Below the pieces are notes generated by a model. It was not told the DNA's origin. It made no database searches and worked only from the letters and a program-made list of their open reading frames with translations. A stretch of DNA of 42,992 nt, from assembly GCA_002803225.1 (NCBI GenBank), contig NXFV01000463.1, forward strand, positions 1 to 42,992, read 5' to 3'. This stretch comes from Gamarada debralockiae (taxonomy: Eukaryota; Ascomycota; Leotiomycetes; Helotiales; Hyphodiscaceae). A program made the translations under genes and the position numbers. This document shows, piece after piece, positions 11,101 to 20,664 of this stretch (position 1 is the first letter of the stretch; each line of letters starts with the position of its first letter).

Positions 11101-13653
11101 GGACCTTCATGCTTCGGATTTGTTCTTAAAGAGCTACGTGGAGCGCTGGCACGGGGCTCCCAACTTCATGTGTTGTCCTACACCATGCACTCGATTCTCG
11201 TCGCCACTATACCAGAGTATGCTCCCGGCGACCTCGATTACTGCCTACCTTCGATCGTAGCCATCATAATGGACGACATATTTGGCCAGACGGGCCAGGA
11301 AAAAGATGCCAAAGCTGACGGGGAGTACACAAGCAAGATGAGGGAAGTCAAGAGTAGCAAGAGCCACGATTCTATGGAATTGATTGCTCAGACTGCAACA
11401 CTCAATCGCTTAACGGACCTAGTCAAACCAATCCAAGCGTTGTTAAAAGAAAAGCTCAGTGGCAAAATGGTACGCAAAATCGACGAGCTTCTCAACCGAA
11501 TCAGCAGTGGGCTACTCAAGAATTCTGCAGCTTCGAAACGCGACAGTCTTGTGTTCTGTTACGAAGTCATTCAGGATGTCTACGCCAGTGCCAAGCCCCA
11601 GGAGAAGACCAGGATAGATCCAAAACTCAAGAAGTACATCATTCAGAAAGGGGCAAAGAGAGCAGGGGATCGAGGCACCACTACTGTGTACACCTACAAG
11701 CTTCTGCGCTTTGCCTTCGATGTGATGCGCTTAGTTTTGACAAAGTACGACGACCTCCGGACCTCACAAAACCTGGCTGCTTTTGTCCCGATTTTGGGTA
11801 ATGCAATTGATCAAGGGGAAGAAGAAGTCCAAGTTGCTGCGTTCCGGGTTCTCACTATTATCGTCAATGTCCCTCTAAAAGCAGTCAGCGACGACGCTCC
11901 AGACGGAACGGACCTCTACCAAGCAGCGACGGCGGAAGCAATAAAAATCCTCCGAAACAGATCGAAAGACCCCACAGACGTCTCACGTGAGGCTCTGAAA
12001 CTGCTGACAGTGGTTCTCCGCGACCGAGACGATGTTCCCGTCAAAGACACAGCCATCGATGCCATCCTCACCAAACTCAAAGAGGACTTCGAGGAGCCTG
12101 ACAGTCGGGACGTAACCTACAAATTCTTGAAGGCTATCCTGACCAACAATATTGAGACCGCCGGAGTGTATGATAGCCTTGATCATGTGAAAGAAGTGAT
12201 GGTCACGAACAGCGACGAAGGAACTCGCAAGCTGGCCCGAGGCGCCTACGTCCAATTCCTCCTCGAATACCCACAGAAGGGCAAGCGCTGGAAGGACCAG
12301 CTCAAGTTTATCGAAGGGAACTTGAAATATGACTACGAAGGCGGACGCTTATCAATTCTCGACGTGATCAATTCTCTCTTACGCAAAGCCTCTGATGAGC
12401 ACGTTCAGAAAATCTGCGAGACATTATTCACGCCCCTGATGGTCGTCCTGGCAAATGACGACGCGGATAAATGTCGAGAATGGGCTAGCGAGTTGTTTAA
12501 GTTGATCTTTGGAAAAACGGACGAGGAGCGCGTGGGCAAGTTCTTGACCACTATGAGATTCTGGGTCAAGAAGCCAGACAACCCAGGCCAAGTGAAGATT
12601 GCGCTGCAGCTCTATCGCTTGTACTACGAGGTTCAAAGCATGAACGACAGCGACGTGGATATGCTTCGACAAAGCATCCTGGACACTCTTAGCAGAGCTG
12701 ATGATCCGGAGATAGAATGGGACGTCATCTACGCCGCACTTCAACTTACCCAAACTCTCGTCGAGAGATTTCCGCAAACACTCCTGTCGTCTGACTCCAC
12801 CACTCTTTGGAGGTCGATCACGAAATGCCTCTCATATCCATATCAATGGGTCAAGTTCTCCGCTGCACATCTCACGCGGATGTATTTCGAGGCTCTAGCA
12901 CGCAATGGTATCGAAGGACTGCCTCTCAAGAACGCTCACGGCTTGAAGTTATCAGGCGATGATATTAATGATCTCATCTGGAGATGTGTTCATATTTTCA
13001 AGACGCCTGAATTACAGCAATACCTCGCTGACGCCGTTGTGCCTCTCCTCGCGTATTTGGGGATCTGCGCTGGCGTTAATGAGCTGCCTTTCCGAACTAC
13101 GGACGAATCTGGTGACGAGGAAGAAGAAGGAGCAGAAGAAGTGGAGCAGAGAAGCGCTTTGCAGTATCTATTCGCCCGACTAAGCTACTTTCTACGACGC
13201 GAATCATCTCCACCACGTGCACCGGTTCTGATACCCAAGACCGGGGCTTTAGCGCTGCTCGCGACACTAGTCGACAAACTACCTGTATCCACAATCATTC
13301 CCTGCCTTTCAACGATTCTCCTTCCCCTGCAACATCTCACGGATAAAGATATACCCATCCCATATTCCACAGACGAGTTGTTCCGCACCAACTACTCCTC
13401 ACTACAGTCCCAGAGTAGCGAAATTCTCGAGAAGTTACAGAAGAAAGTCGGCACCCAAGCATTTACGGAAGCTGCGTTGAGTGTAGGTCAGGACAGGAGA
13501 GCGAAGCGGGTGCAACGAAGCACAAAACGCAAGATTGATGCGGTGGCGCATCCGGAAAGAAGTGGAGAGCATAAAAGGAAGAAGACGGAGAGAAAAAAGG
13601 AGAGGAGGAAGGAGAAAGGTGCGGAACATCGAGCACAGAGGCAAGAACGATGA
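5120..13653 (+). CDS. utp20: UTP20, U3 snoRNP / small-subunit processome HEAT-repeat protein
   Basis: Proposed CDS join(5120..6510, 6558..9156, 9679..13653), 2654 aa, within the usual 2500-2800 for UTP20. Intron 1 (47 nt) splits an Arg codon and joins FQPFQR to FIVAHWSEDNGDTL. Intron 2 (522 nt) joins ATSTQ to ARNLVDVSIFLLDQ, with a GCTAAC branch site at 9662. UTP20 is a nucleolar helical-repeat scaffold of the SSU processome needed for 18S rRNA processing. Recognition rests on the N-terminal basic start (MPTSSGRIVKTRKVKKGTLH), the DRIM-type region around PTYDLMAPLLGKHRQQTHIARFAAEAMSF, the segment NPKIKSGLLKVLEHFVPLYD after intron 2, and a very basic C-terminus (RKKTERKKERRKEKG). Around residues 1681-1712 a poorly conserved loop carries an imperfect internal duplication (ESPTSNE.../ESLTSNE...). 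The start codon chosen is the first ATG of the frame and matches the family's basic N-terminus. Confidence 0.95.
9240..9437 (+). repeat. tandem repeat of about 66 nt inside UTP20 intron 2
   Basis: Three copies share a 20-nt core (AGTGGRATGAGCAATTGTAT) at 9257-9276, 9324-9343 and 9390-9409, so the periods are 67 and 66 nt. Between cores the copies also share TAGCGGAT/AAGCGGAT followed by a diverged TGTAATCTT stretch. A fourth, truncated copy (GGAGTGAGCAA) begins near 9428. The array accounts for a good part of the 522-nt intron length. It is transcribed within the UTP20 pre-mRNA. Confidence 0.8.
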
Positions 13654-14656
13654 TGTGGAATAGTAGCCGAATATATGAAATATTAATTGTTCAATTCATG
13701 CCGTCGCCTCAATTCTAATCGCTCAGCATGTGTGAACTATTCAAATTTGGGGTTTCAGTTTTGACTAATTGATATCCATTTCGCAAACTTTACCTATTGG
13801 GATCAAGGAATCCTATTTGTTCACTGTCCCTGAGCGACTCGTTCTTTATTGTTACGATTGACGTTCTGTTCTTCATTTCCGAAATATGAAATTTCTGGTC
13901 CTCTAGACTATCTGAGCTATTGAGCTCCTCAGCCTCTTCACTCAAATTGTATGTGTAAATGATCTAAGTCTGTGGTGCGTAGAAAGAAGCGCCTGGCAAT
14001 GAAACAAACTTTAGCAGCAATCGAGATGAGATGACATGAAGGAATGAAGATAAAAGAAAGGGGGACAAGAAAGGGAGATGGGGATAAACGGAGACATGAG
14101 CGTTGGTACGTGTCCATACTGACGCCTGTGTGAGATGCTGAGTCTTCGATTTGAGTTGAGAAGACGAATACATGGCAGGGGCCGCATTCAATGCAGCAAC
14201 TGAATCGCGAATGTATGAAATGAGCATTTTCCAACACGCTTCATATGAATGCAATTGATCTGGACTATTATACATCTCTACTCTTTAGAGGGGGAGCTCT
14301 CTGTCCAGAACCTATTCATACAAATCGTGTCTTTATACAGTGAAGATCCAGGCTGCCAGAAACGCCGTGATTAGTCATCTTTGAGAGAGACAACTTGTAT
14401 CTGTAGCCTGCAACCTCAGGAGAGGAAGGGTTCAATATCGATCCGTTGTCCAGCTCCTGGAACGGAGGGGAGGGGAGAGTGGCCATTCTCAACCATGACT
14501 TCGATAGAGTCGACGCCATCCATCAACGGCGTTTGTTTCGATATCCGTCATTCCTAGGCGGTGCCCAGATACGCCTAGGCTTGGTCTGCATCATGCGGCC
14601 CGTAACGCGCATCTCGTCCTCCTCATCCGATCACTTTCCCATCCACAGTGGTATCA
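13654..14656. other. intergenic between UTP20 and Zim17, no gene seen
   Basis: About 1 kb between two converging genes (UTP20 ends at 13653, the Zim17 homologue ends at 14657 on the opposite strand). The open frames on both strands are low-complexity or overlap each other and show no family resemblance. The region should contain both 3' ends; nothing else was recognised. Confidence 0.5.
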
Positions 14657-15250
14657 TCATTGCTTTCCTTCCGTCTCCGTCTCCACTTCCCCTTCTGCTT
14701 CAGTCACTCTTTCCTCCTTCCTCACATGCTTCGACGTCGTCCCATCCTCCCAAAACTCCAAATCCCCATCCTCACTCAACGTCCCCTTCTTAACTAGCTG
14801 CCCGCGTTCCCTCATGAAATCCTCAATCGTCATACTCTTATCTCCAAAAATATTCAAATGATCGCTAATGACATGCCGATTCCTGCACTCTGGGCACGTT
14901 ATCAGGGTGCTTCCGTAATGGTATCCTTGTTTTGATACGCGGTGAGCGGAGCGGGTGCCGCAGGGAGTGCAGGTGAATGTTATTTGGTATTCGGGCTGCG
15001 CGGGTCGTGGTTCTGAGTTGGGGGAGGAGGTGCGGTCGGTTAGGGGCTTGTAGGATGCGTTTGATGAGGCTTTTGAGGATTCGGATGAGGGATTTTCGGG
15101 TTCTGGTCCTGCGGCGGTGGATTGGAAACGTTGGAACGATCGGGAGAGCGGTTGTATTCGTGGGAAGGGTTTATGAGTTGGGAGGGTGCGAAGGGTTCGT
15201 GATGCTTGTGAGGCTCGTGGTGCGTGGCGCGAGAGAGCTCTGAGAGCCAT
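14657..15250 (-). CDS. zim17: mitochondrial Hsp70 escort / DNL-type zinc finger protein (Zim17/Tim15/Hep1)
   Basis: Single exon, 197 aa from the ATG at 15250. The frame stays open to an ATG at 15301, adding 17 residues, but the nearer start gives a typical mitochondrial presequence (MALRALSRHAPRASQASRTLR, rich in Arg and Ser with no acids). After a Ser/Pro linker comes the DNL zinc finger: C94-x2-C97 (CTPC) and C119-x2-C122 (CPEC), followed by the diagnostic RNRHVISDHLNIF. Zim17/Hep1 keeps matrix Hsp70 (Ssc1) soluble and supports protein import and Fe-S cluster biogenesis. The C-terminal tail is acidic (EAEGEVETETEG). The gene is divergent from cullin-3 with 507 bp between starts. Confidence 0.93.
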   Translation of the reverse strand: MALRALSRHAPRASQASRTLRTLPTHKPFPRIQPLSRSFQRFQSTAAGPEPENPSSESSKASSNASYKPLTDRTSSPNSEPRPAQPEYQITFTCTPCGTRSAHRVSKQGYHYGSTLITCPECRNRHVISDHLNIFGDKSMTIEDFMRERGQLVKKGTLSEDGDLEFWEDGTTSKHVRKEERVTEAEGEVETETEGKQ

Positions 15251-15757
15251 GATGGGAGTTGGTATTGGTGGCATGCCTGGTTTGTTGGTGTTGTTTTTCA
15301 AAGCGGGGAGTTTTGAGTGAATGAATTGTTTGTTTGCTTGAGCTCCGAGATTTGGACTTCGATGGGCATGTCCGTAAATTTTGGGAGCTACGTCATAAAG
15401 GGACTAGCGTCAGGAGCTAGCGGAGAAACCATCGGGCCGTGATTGCAGCTCTAATCGATAGGGCAGGCACGACTCTCTGCATGTTCCGTTCGGACGAAAA
15501 GATTCGAATGCAAAGCCAAACACACCAAAGAGTCGTCCCTAGGCCAAGACCGAACGAGTCCGTGAATGACTTCGCGCGATTCAAAGAAACGTACTATAGA
15601 AACGTCAAACTTGGCTGCCATAATGGAAAGCGCTCGAGCCTCATAGCTACCCAACCCCACCAAATCACCAAAGTAGTCCGCAACCTACGCGTTAGTTGCT
15701 ACCCTGTGCTGAAATACTGTCAGGGAGGTATTCCCGCCAAATATACCAACTGTAAAG
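15251..15757. promoter_or_regulatory. divergent promoter region of Zim17 and cullin-3 genes
   Basis: These 507 bp hold both promoters. A CRE/ATF-like TACGTCA lies at 15389-15395. Unlike the two other divergent promoters in the window, it has no paired CTTATCG/CGATAAG element. An open frame starting at 15439 has no family resemblance and is taken as leader sequence of cullin-3. Confidence 0.5.
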
Positions 15758-18605
15758 ATGATTTCAGGACGTGGAAGAGGGAAAATAAGACCGCCTCGGC
15801 GAGTAAGTTAATTCGCTTTCCCCCTCCGTTCTTCCCATTCACAACACTACCCGTCGTTTCCACCCACATCCACCTGCCCCTTATGGTTCCCCTCCCTCGT
15901 AATCTACCATAACTTCCTACATCTCCAACTTTTCAACGAGGACAAGCAAAAGAGATGGTCACCCCAGAATCCTTCGGTGGCGCTGTAGCCTATGCGCTAC
16001 AGATTTCCCAAAACAGACGTGTATTCCACCAGCATTTCATCTTCTCACCTTGACTCGAACCTTGCTTACTCTCATCCCGCAGGCTATGGGAGGAGGACAT
16101 GGCGGCGGTGACGATTTCGAGGCCATGTGGGCCATCCTGCAGTCGGCATTAAGAGAGATTCACGAGAAGAACGCCTCGAAACTGTCCTTCGAACAACTTT
16201 ACCGCGCATCCTACAAGATCGTTTTGAAGAAGCAAGGTGACCGGTTATACGACCGCGTCAAGGAATACGAAGAACAATGGTTTGGATCGCAGGTCATGCC
16301 GACAATTCGGCGACTGATCACGAGCAATTTGGTGAACATCACCTTGGGAGGAGTATCTGGCACAACGGCGAACGAGCGCCGAGTTACTGGAGAGGAGTTC
16401 TTGAAGGGCCTGAAGGCTTCATGGGAGGACCATAACACCGTCATGAACATGACTACGGATGTGCTGATGTACATGGACCGCGTGTACTGTCAAGACTTCC
16501 GGAAGGCCTCTATATTCACCACTTCTATGGGACTTTTCCGCGATCACATCCTACGCTCTCGACTTGCATCCTCGGACCAGGACCTCATTACCTTCGACAT
16601 CTTGAACTCGGTTATACTCGATCAAATTTCTATGGAACGCGAGGGAGATGTCATTAATAGGCATTTGATCCGATCATGCATGTATATGCTCGAAGGTCTT
16701 TACGAAACAGACGACGAGAACGAGCACGACAAGCTCTACCTTTCTACATTCGAACCCGCATTCATTATGGCAAGCCGAATCTTCTACCAGAATGAGTGCA
16801 ATAACCTCCTCCGAGAAGGCGACGCCAGCAGCTGGTTAAAGCAGACCAAGAAGCGATTTGCAGAGGAAGAAGATCGATGCCAGACGACTATTTCGTTGCT
16901 TACATTCCCCAAGATCGCCCGCGTCATTGAGGACGAGATGATCAGAGAACATCTGCAAGAATTCCTTGCGATGGAGGGGAGTGGCATCAAGACCATGATT
17001 GAGAATGACCGCTACGAAGATCTGACTCTCCTTTACCAACACATCTCTCGCGTCGACCAGTCAAAGGAACCTCTGAAGGTCGCTCTGCAAGCTCGAGTCG
17101 TAGACCTTGGTTCCGAGATCAACAAGACCATCCAGAACACGGACTTCTCACTAGGTGCCGCACCACAGGAAGATGGAGAGGAAGGCGGTGACAAGTCGAA
17201 GGCGCCAAAGATGAATGCAGCAGCTAAAGCTACTTTCGCAGCAATCAAATGGGTCGATGAAGTTCTACGCTTGAAGGACAAATTCGATACGATGTGGAAG
17301 AAATGCCTCAACGAAGATCTCATTCTCCAGACCGCGCTCACGAAGAGCTTTTCAGACTTCATCAACTTGTTTCCCCGATGCTCGGAATATGTCTCGCTAT
17401 TCATCGACGACAATCTCAAGCGTGGCATCAAGGGCAAGACCGAGGCTGAAATCGACGAAGTTCTCGACAAGGCGGTTACCTTATTACGGTATATCCAAGA
17501 CAAGGACATGTTTGAGCGCTATTACAAGAAGCATCTTGCTCGTCGATTGCTTTACGGCAAGTCCGAAAGTGCCGACGTCGAGAAGCAGATGATCTCCCGC
17601 ATGAAGCTAGAGATTGGCAACTCCTTCACTCTCAAGTTGGAGGGAATGTTCAAGGACATGACCATGTCGGAAGAGTTGTCATCAGCATATCGCGACCATA
17701 TGGACAAATTGGGTGATATTGGCCGCACACAACCAGACCTCGCAATCAACGTCTTGACATCGAACTTCTGGCCAATGGAGTCGATGGGAGGCAATAGAGA
17801 GGGCGAGGAAGGGTCAAGACCGTCTTGCCAGTTCCCTTCAGAAATTCTCACTCTGCAGGAGTCATTCAAGAAATTCTACTTGAAGGAGCGCAGCGGCAGA
17901 GTCTTGACCTGGCTTGGCTTTCTTGGTTCCGCAGACGTTCGCTGTGTATTCCCCAAAATCCCCGGCAAAGAAGGAGCTCTCGCCAAGGAACGACGCCACG
18001 AGATCACTGTTTCCACTTATGGCATGGTTATCTTACTGCATTTTAACAACCTGGCAGATGGAGAGACTTTGTCATTCGAGGAAATTCAAGAGCGAACAAA
18101 TATCCCGACCCTGGATCTCTCTCGACAATTACATGCCCTAGCTGTTCATCCGAAGGCAAAGGTATTGAACAAGCATCCCAACAACAAAGAGCCTCCTAAG
18201 GCTGGCGACACCTTTTCCTTCAACGCTAGTTTCACGAGCAAGAATATCAAGATCAAAGCACCCGTCATCGCTGGAAACGTTAATAGGGTTGAAGCGGAGG
18301 ATGAGCGAAAGGAAACCGAGGATCGCAACGATGAGCATCGCGGTAATGTGATTGATACCGTCATCGTGCGGATCATGAAGTACATATCCCCCCACTTTCA
18401 CACATTGCCAATCAAGCTAACATGAAACAGGGCTCGCAAGGAATTCACCCACCAAAACCTCTTCGCAGAAGTCATCTCCCAACTGGCTCAACGCTTCAAA
18501 CCAGATCTGAACATGATGAAGCGACGAGTTGAGAGCTTGATTGAGCGGGAATATTTAGAACGAGTGGAGGATGCGAATACGCCAACTTACCGATATCTTG
18601 CTTGA
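15758..18605 (+). CDS. cul3: cullin-3, scaffold of BTB-CUL3-RBX1 ubiquitin ligases
   Basis: Proposed CDS join(15758..15802, 16083..18379, 18431..18605), 838 aa. The 45-nt first exon encodes MISGRGRGKIRPPRR, the conserved fungal Cul3 N-terminus, and is separated from AMGGGHGGGDDFEAMW by a 280-nt intron with a GTAAGT donor. Cullin repeats follow (NASKLSFEQLYRASYKIVLK), then the cullin homology domain (CSEYVSLFIDDNLK, FERYYKKHLARRLLYGKSES, FWPMES) and the winged-helix tail ending EREYLERVEDANTPTYRYLA. The last intron (51 nt) splits the codon of K781, the predicted neddylation lysine in VRIMKARKEF (AA before the intron, G after). Cul3 binds BTB substrate adaptors at its N-terminal half and RBX1/E2 at its C-terminus; Nedd8 attachment activates it. 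An inframe ATG follows at 16086, but the upstream exon is strongly supported by conservation. Confidence 0.95.
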
Positions 18606-19602
18606 TTTGAGAGCGCGGGGACTGGGAGACGGAGGATGCGAGATCTTGGGCATTTGACTTCAGAGCGAGCGACCCTTTTTGATACTTCATGATGCATAGC
18701 ATGGCTTGGGCTTGGTGGGGATGGATGGGTGGTCTTTATGATACTGGCTGGCGAAATGGACGGCTGAATGATGTCTGACCTTGATGAGACTCGCAACTGG
18801 AGTTTGCCAATTAGTGGACCGACGTGACATAGGGTAGTGAGAGGCCGCAAATGAAAAGCTACATACCTTCCCAAGACCATTCTCCCAAACTGTGTGGAAG
18901 AACGTGATATTTTGCTAGCCTGCCGCCTCATTTTCCTTGGGACAACTTCTAATGAGCCCACTGAGAACTTCAGATAGCTTACAAAGAGGATCTTTTGTAA
19001 GCTATCTCAGGTTTGCTAGGTCTTCATTCAAATAACACTTTGCGAATCGAGGCAAACTCGGAAACCTCTTCTCCAAAGTCAAGGCAGGAAAGAGTAAAAT
19101 CATGCACAATACTTGCCCTTTATCCTCCAAACCCTCAAAACTCCATCTTATTACAGTATGGACGACTTCAACCCCCCTATGCTCGCGCATACTGCAATAA
19201 AATCGTTCACTAGCAACCCAGCTTCACATGAGATTGCCATAATGCTCAGGCCATAATAAGGGTCTGGTTTTGCGTAACTGGCTGTTCATGGCCATGAACA
19301 ACCATAGTCTCGTGACTCGAAGTAAGGTAAAAGATGTGGTGGGCATATGTTACTTTGCTTCCAGTCGCGGACTTCTTCTTCCAAGAACACCTCTTCACGT
19401 TATCAGCGGCTAAAAATTGAAAATACAGTAGGGAGAAGAACAAGAGCGTATCGCACTTGTTTCATTGGCGTGCTGCCGGATTGTCACTCGACTCTAGTAC
19501 CAAGAAACTCCTCATCCAAAATTCAGCTGTTAGACGAAGACTAACCACTCGGAGGACTGGCTTTCATTCATCCGTTTGATTATTTCTATTGTTTACCGCG
19601 GA
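18606..19602. other. intergenic between cullin-3 and DUF1772-like gene, contains a hairpin
   Basis: About 1 kb between two converging genes. No coding signal was found; the short frames show no family resemblance. The only clear structure is the strong inverted repeat at 18972-19007, listed separately. Confidence 0.5.
18972..19007. repeat. perfect 14-bp inverted repeat (hairpin)
   Basis: AGATAGCTTACAAA at 18972-18985 is followed after 8 nt by its exact reverse complement at 18994-19007. Allowing one bulged base, the stem extends to about 16 bp with a 3-nt loop. It lies about 370 bp past the cullin-3 stop, in the shared 3' flank of two converging genes. It could be a transcript 3'-end structure, a small palindromic element or a chance remnant; no target-site duplication was identified. 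Confidence 0.75.
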
Positions 19603-20183
19603 TCAGATCAAATGAATGAATCCTCCTACAAAACATGCCATCGCTGGGATATCGACCAGTATCATCCGCGCTGTATGGAGTTTCAACCATGTCCGCAACT
19701 GGCCCTTCGCCTTCTCAGGTGGTCCATAGATTATCCTTTTGATGACCTTGGCAACCTACAGGTAAGACGCACTGTCAGTAGCTCAACCCTAATCTTGCCC
19801 ATCATTGGCCCCGTATTCACACGGAGAGTGAACAAAATTGCACATACCGTCGGACCAAAAACATAATGACCCAGCGCTAGCACCGTTCCCCACCCATACA
19901 GACTCCTACTCAAGCGATCCATGTTCCCACTCCTCCATCCCAAAAATCCCGTCGAAGCGCTCAGTAATCCGAAACCAACCCATCCTGGGATCGTGGTGTA
20001 GAGGTAGGAGTTCCAGAAGGAGGAGAGAGATTGAGGTGGTATTGAGGGTTGGAGAAAGGGGATTAGCGTCCAGTATTCGGTGAAGCAGAATGTTACGCTT
20101 GCTGTGGAGGAGAGGACGGGGAGGAGTCGGAGGAGGGGCTGGGATATTGGTGGGGGGGCAAGGGAGTGGGGGAGGGTGGCCAT
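19603..20183 (-). CDS. small integral membrane protein, DUF1772 (anthrone oxygenase-like) family
   Basis: Proposed CDS complement(join(19603..19755, 19848..20183)), 162 aa; the 92-nt intron has GTATGT and TAG ends and joins HYVFGPT to VAKVIKRII. The layout fits the fungal DUF1772 family of 150-180 aa proteins with four membrane segments: a first hydrophobic helix near residues 15-35 (LLRLLPVLSSTASVTFCF), one near 65-85 (GWVGFGLLSASTGFLG), one near 95-112 (GWGTVLALGHYVFGP), and a last one near 140-160 (MILVDIPAMACFVGGFIHLI). Family members include anthrone oxygenases of polyketide pathways, but most are uncharacterised, and no polyketide gene lies nearby here. The gene is divergent from the SNF2 gene with 481 bp between starts. 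Confidence 0.8.
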
Positions 20184-20664
20184 GGTTCGTTTTTGGAGAG
20201 GGGAGAGACAGTTGGAGATTGGTTGGTGAGCGAAAGACTGACAACAGTTGAACGAGCTACTCTAGAGTCTTAGAGAGAGGTGAAGTTTAACGTAGTCTCT
20301 ATGTCACGTGAAGGGTTGGATCTAAATATCATGTGATTCTTATCGCGATAAGGCTCACGGCAAATTCCAGCTTCGAGCTCGGACGCTTTCATCTTTCTTC
20401 CCCTCGACCAACAACCACTCACTTTCAGGACAACACACAAACACAACTTTTCAACGTTGAATTATGTTTCTTTTCTGAGATTGCAACCTCTTCGCCTTCC
20501 ACCCATGCTTTCTTGCTTTTCATTTCCATAATTCATCGTCCTCAATCAACACCAACTTCATGTTGTCCTCAACGAGTCCGGCTGCCTAAACCACCTCAGC
20601 TTCCACCTCGCACTTTGGATGCTACGAACAATCGCTCTTTCAACATCAATGGTTGCTAGCAGAC
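20184..20664. promoter_or_regulatory. divergent promoter region of DUF1772-like and SNF2 genes
   Basis: These 481 bp hold both promoters. A CACGTG E-box lies at 20305-20310 and a 14-bp GATA palindrome at 20339-20352. The stretch nearer the SNF2 gene is pyrimidine-rich, as is common for fungal leaders. Confidence 0.55.
20339..20352. promoter_or_regulatory. 14-bp palindrome CTTATCGCGATAAG
   Basis: A perfect palindrome made of two CGATAAG heptamers back to back. Each arm contains a GATAA core of HGATAR form. It lies 156 bp from the DUF1772-like start and 313 bp from the SNF2 start, about 30 bp from a CACGTG box. The same heptamer pair with a 3-bp spacer occurs at 4861-4877 in another divergent promoter. 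Confidence 0.5.

Noticed and set aside
15439..15912. 157-codon frame upstream of cullin-3
   Set aside because: It overlaps the conserved cullin-3 first exon in another frame, has no recognisable motif and lies where a leader is expected.
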